A DNA stretch of 7,768 bases from Desulfitobacterium sp. (GTDB lineage Bacteria; Bacillota; Desulfitobacteriia; Desulfitobacteriales; Desulfitobacteriaceae): positions 1 through 7,768 of the forward strand of contig JAAZLD010000094.1 in the NCBI GenBank assembly GCA_012799495.1. Reading direction: 5' to 3'. Position numbers and translations under genes: made by a program. Shown piece by piece: positions 5,535-7,768 of this stretch. The notes under the pieces were generated by a model. The model saw nothing but the letters and a program-made list of their open reading frames with translations, was not told the DNA's origin and did not search any database. The number at the start of each line of letters is the position of its first letter. Positions within the stretch are counted from its first letter, which is position 1.

Positions 5535-6680
5535 TTGAACTTTACCTTAACAGCAGAGCAAGCAATGATGAAGAAAATGGTACGGGATTTTGTAGAAGAG
5601 TATGTGATACCTCAAGCTCCAATAACTGATCAGACTCATGAATTTCCCCAAGATTTAGTAAGAAAAATGAGTGAATTAGGTCTCATGGGGATCCCCATCC
5701 CAGAAAAGTATGGTGGAGCTGGCTCAGACTTTATCTCCTATACCATAGCTATTGAAGAAATTGCACGTGGATGTGCTTCCACGGCTATTATCTTAGCGGT
5801 CCATACTACAATTGGCACCTTTCCTATTTATTATTTCGGAAATGAAGAACAAAAAAATAAATACTTGCCCCGTCTTGCCCGAGGAGAGATCTTAGGAGCC
5901 TTTGCTCTGACAGAAGCTAATTCCGGATCTGACGCTTCAAGTCTTGTGACCACTGCTAAAAGATCCGGTGATCACTATATCATTAACGGAAGTAAAAGAT
6001 TTATTTCCAACTCTGGATATGCCGGAATATATACAGTTTTAGCTTCTACAGATCGTTCCCAAGGTTCCCGAGGGATAACTGCTTTTTTGGTAGAGCCTGA
6101 TACTCCTGGCTTTAAGATAGGTAAAAAAGAAGTAAAAATGGGACTCCATGGTTCATCTACCTGTGAATTGATTTTTGAAGATATGGTTGTCCCTGTGGAA
6201 AACAGGCTTGGCGAAGAGGGGCAGGGGTTTAAAATAGCAATGTCTCTTTTGGATGACGGGAGAATTGGTATTGGGGCTCAAGCTGTAGGAATTGCCCAAG
6301 CTGCTTTTGATGCAGCTCTAGCCTATTCCCAAGAGAGAGTTCAATTTAAACAAGAAATAATGAACTTTCAAGGGATTCAATTTATGCTTGCAGATATGGC
6401 TACTCAATTAGAAGCTGCTCGCTTGCTTGTATATCAAGCAGCTGCAAATAGAGTTAATGGTATTCCTTTTAGTAAAGAGGCCTCCATGGCAAAACTATTT
6501 GCCAGTGAAATGGCCGTTAAGGTTACTAATGATGCTGTACAAGTATTTGGAGGATATGGTTATACCAAAGATTACCATGTGAAGCGCTATTTACGGGATG
6601 CCAAAATTACTCAGATTTATGAAGGGACAAATCAAATTCAACGGATCGTAATCGCTAAACATTTAAGAAACAAGACTTAA
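5535..6680 (+). CDS. Short-chain acyl-CoA dehydrogenase (butyryl-CoA dehydrogenase type)
   Basis: This FAD flavoenzyme oxidises a short-chain acyl-CoA to the trans-2-enoyl-CoA, passing electrons to electron-transfer flavoprotein; in clostridia the same family can act in the reverse, crotonyl-CoA reducing direction. The protein has 381 residues, the normal length. The start is TTG at 5535, set by GGGGGT (5523-5528) 6 nt upstream, and the N-terminus (MNFTLTAEQ) aligns with the family. Visible motifs are EKYGGAGSD (about 56-64), acyl-CoA dehydrogenase signature 1 in [11 protein letters not shown] (about 124-134), signature 2 in [20 protein letters not shown] (336-355), and the catalytic base Glu363 in [10 protein letters not shown], the position typical of short-chain and butyryl-CoA enzymes. 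It is the first gene of the sigma-54 controlled operon, 17 bp before the hydroxyacyl-CoA dehydrogenase gene. Chain-length preference and direction cannot be settled from sequence alone, so no gene symbol is given. Confidence 0.95.
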   Translation: MNFTLTAEQAMMKKMVRDFVEEYVIPQAPITDQTHEFPQDLVRKMSELGLMGIPIPEKYGGAGSDFISYTIAIEEIARGCASTAIILAVHTTIGTFPIYYFGNEEQKNKYLPRLARGEILGAFALTEANSGSDASSLVTTAKRSGDHYIINGSKRFISNSGYAGIYTVLASTDRSQGSRGITAFLVEPDTPGFKIGKKEVKMGLHGSSTCELIFEDMVVPVENRLGEEGQGFKIAMSLLDDGRIGIGAQAVGIAQAAFDAALAYSQERVQFKQEIMNFQGIQFMLADMATQLEAARLLVYQAAANRVNGIPFSKEASMAKLFASEMAVKVTNDAVQVFGGYGYTKDYHVKRYLRDAKITQIYEGTNQIQRIVIAKHLRNKT

Positions 6681-6697
6681 TCAAAGGAGGAAATAAT

Positions 6698-7537
6698 ATG
6701 GAAAAGATAATGGTTGTTGGAGCGGGGCAGATGGGCTCAGGAATTGCCCAAGTTGCTGCCCAAGCCGGGTATAAAGTAATTCTCAATGATATTAAGGAAG
6801 AGTATGCCAAAGGTGGCATAAAAAATATTGAGAAGAATTTAGAACGAAGTGTCCAAAAAGGGAGACTAAAAGCAGAAGAAAAAGATGCTATTCTTGGTAA
6901 TTTAGAAATTAGCGCTTCCCTAGAGGATGCTAGTCAAGTTGATCTAGTTATTGAGGCAGCAGTAGAAAACATGGAGATTAAAGGAAAAATCTTCAGGACT
7001 TTAGATGAGGTTTGTCCAGAACATACTATTTTAGCCACTAATACTTCCTCACTACCAATTACTGAAATTGGAGCTTGTACAAAGCGCCCGGAAAAAGTCA
7101 TCGGTATGCATTTTATGAATCCTGTTCCTGTTATGAAATTAGTTGAGATCATTCGAGGCTTAGCTACAGATGATGAAGTTTATAACCAGATTGAAAAACT
7201 AAGTTTGGCTATGGGAAAAACTCCTGTGGAGGTTAATGATGCACCGGGATTTGTAGCTAATCGGATACTAATTCCCATGATTAACGAAGCTATCTGGGTT
7301 CTTTATGAGGGAATTGCTAAGCCAGAAGATATAGATAATGTAATGAAACTTGGAGCTAATCATCCTATGGGTCCCTTAGCTCTAGCTGATCTAATCGGCT
7401 TAGATACGGTTCTAGCTATTTGTGAGGTTCTCCATGATGGTTTGGGAGACAAATATCGTCCATGTCCTTTACTTAGAAATTATGTTAAAGCTGGCTGGCT
7501 AGGACGGAAAACAGGTAAAGGTTTCTACACCTATTAA
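6698..7537 (+). CDS. hbd: 3-hydroxybutyryl-CoA dehydrogenase
   Basis: It interconverts 3-hydroxybutyryl-CoA and acetoacetyl-CoA with NAD(P)H in the cytoplasm, two steps from the acyl-CoA dehydrogenase reaction in beta-oxidation or butyrate formation. The protein has 279 residues, close to the usual 282. The N-terminal Rossmann fold shows GAGQMGSG (8-15) and an Asp at the end of the second strand (LND), suggesting NAD preference. Catalytic residues sit at the expected numbers: Ser117 (NTSSLPI), His138 with Glu150 ([15 protein letters not shown]) and Asn188 (FVANRIL). The C-terminal domain ends in [14 protein letters not shown], as is typical. A strong ribosome binding site, AAAGGAGG (6683-6690), lies 7 nt before the ATG. 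It is sandwiched between two acyl-CoA dehydrogenase genes with short gaps (17 and 36 bp), so it is almost certainly co-transcribed. No enoyl-CoA hydratase or thiolase gene is in the window; these may lie downstream. Confidence 0.96.
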   Translation: MEKIMVVGAGQMGSGIAQVAAQAGYKVILNDIKEEYAKGGIKNIEKNLERSVQKGRLKAEEKDAILGNLEISASLEDASQVDLVIEAAVENMEIKGKIFRTLDEVCPEHTILATNTSSLPITEIGACTKRPEKVIGMHFMNPVPVMKLVEIIRGLATDDEVYNQIEKLSLAMGKTPVEVNDAPGFVANRILIPMINEAIWVLYEGIAKPEDIDNVMKLGANHPMGPLALADLIGLDTVLAICEVLHDGLGDKYRPCPLLRNYVKAGWLGRKTGKGFYTY

Positions 7538-7573
7538 AGGTTGGGAATAAAGAAAATTAAGGGGGAGTATAAA

Positions 7574-7768
7574 ATGATTTTTGATTTAAGTGATGATCAC
7601 ATTATGATGCGCAGAATGGTACGAGACTTTGCCGAGAAAGAGTGTGCACCTGGTGCAGAAGAACGGGATGAAAAAGAAGAATTTCCCCGGGAAATATGGA
7701 ACAAGCTAGCGGAATTAGGTCTGGCGGGAATTACCTTCCCAGAAAAGTATGGCGGGGTAGAATCAGAC
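7574..7768 (+). CDS. Second acyl-CoA dehydrogenase, N-terminal part (runs off the window)
   Basis: An ATG at 7574 preceded by AGGGGGAG (ending 7 nt upstream) opens a frame that stays open to the right edge, giving 65 residues beginning MIFDLSDDHIMMRRMVRDF and reaching EKYGGVESD. This is the N-terminal helical domain of an acyl-CoA dehydrogenase. Aligned without gaps to the first acyl-CoA dehydrogenase of the window it is identical at 32 of 65 positions, so it is a diverged paralogue rather than a recent duplication. It lacks the first enzyme's [10 protein letters not shown] segment and has a more acidic stretch there (GAEERDEKEE). FAD-binding and catalytic motifs lie beyond the window, so activity and substrate cannot be judged. 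It sits 36 bp after hbd, in the same operon. Confidence 0.93.
   Translation, partial: MIFDLSDDHIMMRRMVRDFAEKECAPGAEERDEKEEFPREIWNKLAELGLAGITFPEKYGGVESD

Overview
The window reads as a spore-forming, low-to-mid GC Firmicute of the class Clostridia, and a Peptococcaceae-like anaerobe would fit. The evidence is the conserved ywmB-murA-spoIID order (sporulation and cell wall), AT-rich intergenic DNA with strong intrinsic terminators, frequent TTG starts with G-rich ribosome binding sites, and a sigma-54 controlled fatty acyl-CoA oxidation cluster. The exact genus cannot be fixed from this sequence. All genes are on the + strand.

Left part (1-2930): the 3' end of a ywmB-like gene, murA (UDP-GlcNAc enolpyruvyl transferase, first committed step of peptidoglycan synthesis) and spoIID (peptidoglycan lytic transglycosylase of spore engulfment). 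A sigma-E-like promoter candidate precedes spoIID, and an intrinsic terminator closes this block.

Middle (about 2931-5214): a 702-residue sigma-54 enhancer-binding regulator with an N-terminal CBS-like region, two PAS domains, a complete AAA+ module with GAFTGA loop, and a Fis-type HTH. It ends in a perfect 16-bp-stem terminator.

Right part (5215-7768): a 320-bp control region with a well-spaced -24/-12 sigma-54 promoter, related 18-bp imperfect palindromes upstream (one of them formed by the regulator's own terminator hairpin) and a 46-bp imperfect palindrome. It is followed by acyl-CoA dehydrogenase, 3-hydroxybutyryl-CoA dehydrogenase and the start of a second acyl-CoA dehydrogenase. The simplest reading is that the regulator senses a metabolite or redox/energy signal and switches on the adjacent short-chain acyl-CoA (butyrate/crotonyl-CoA type) operon through RNA polymerase-sigma-54.

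No gene of an unknown system was found. The most interesting material is non-coding: the regulator-to-operon control region.
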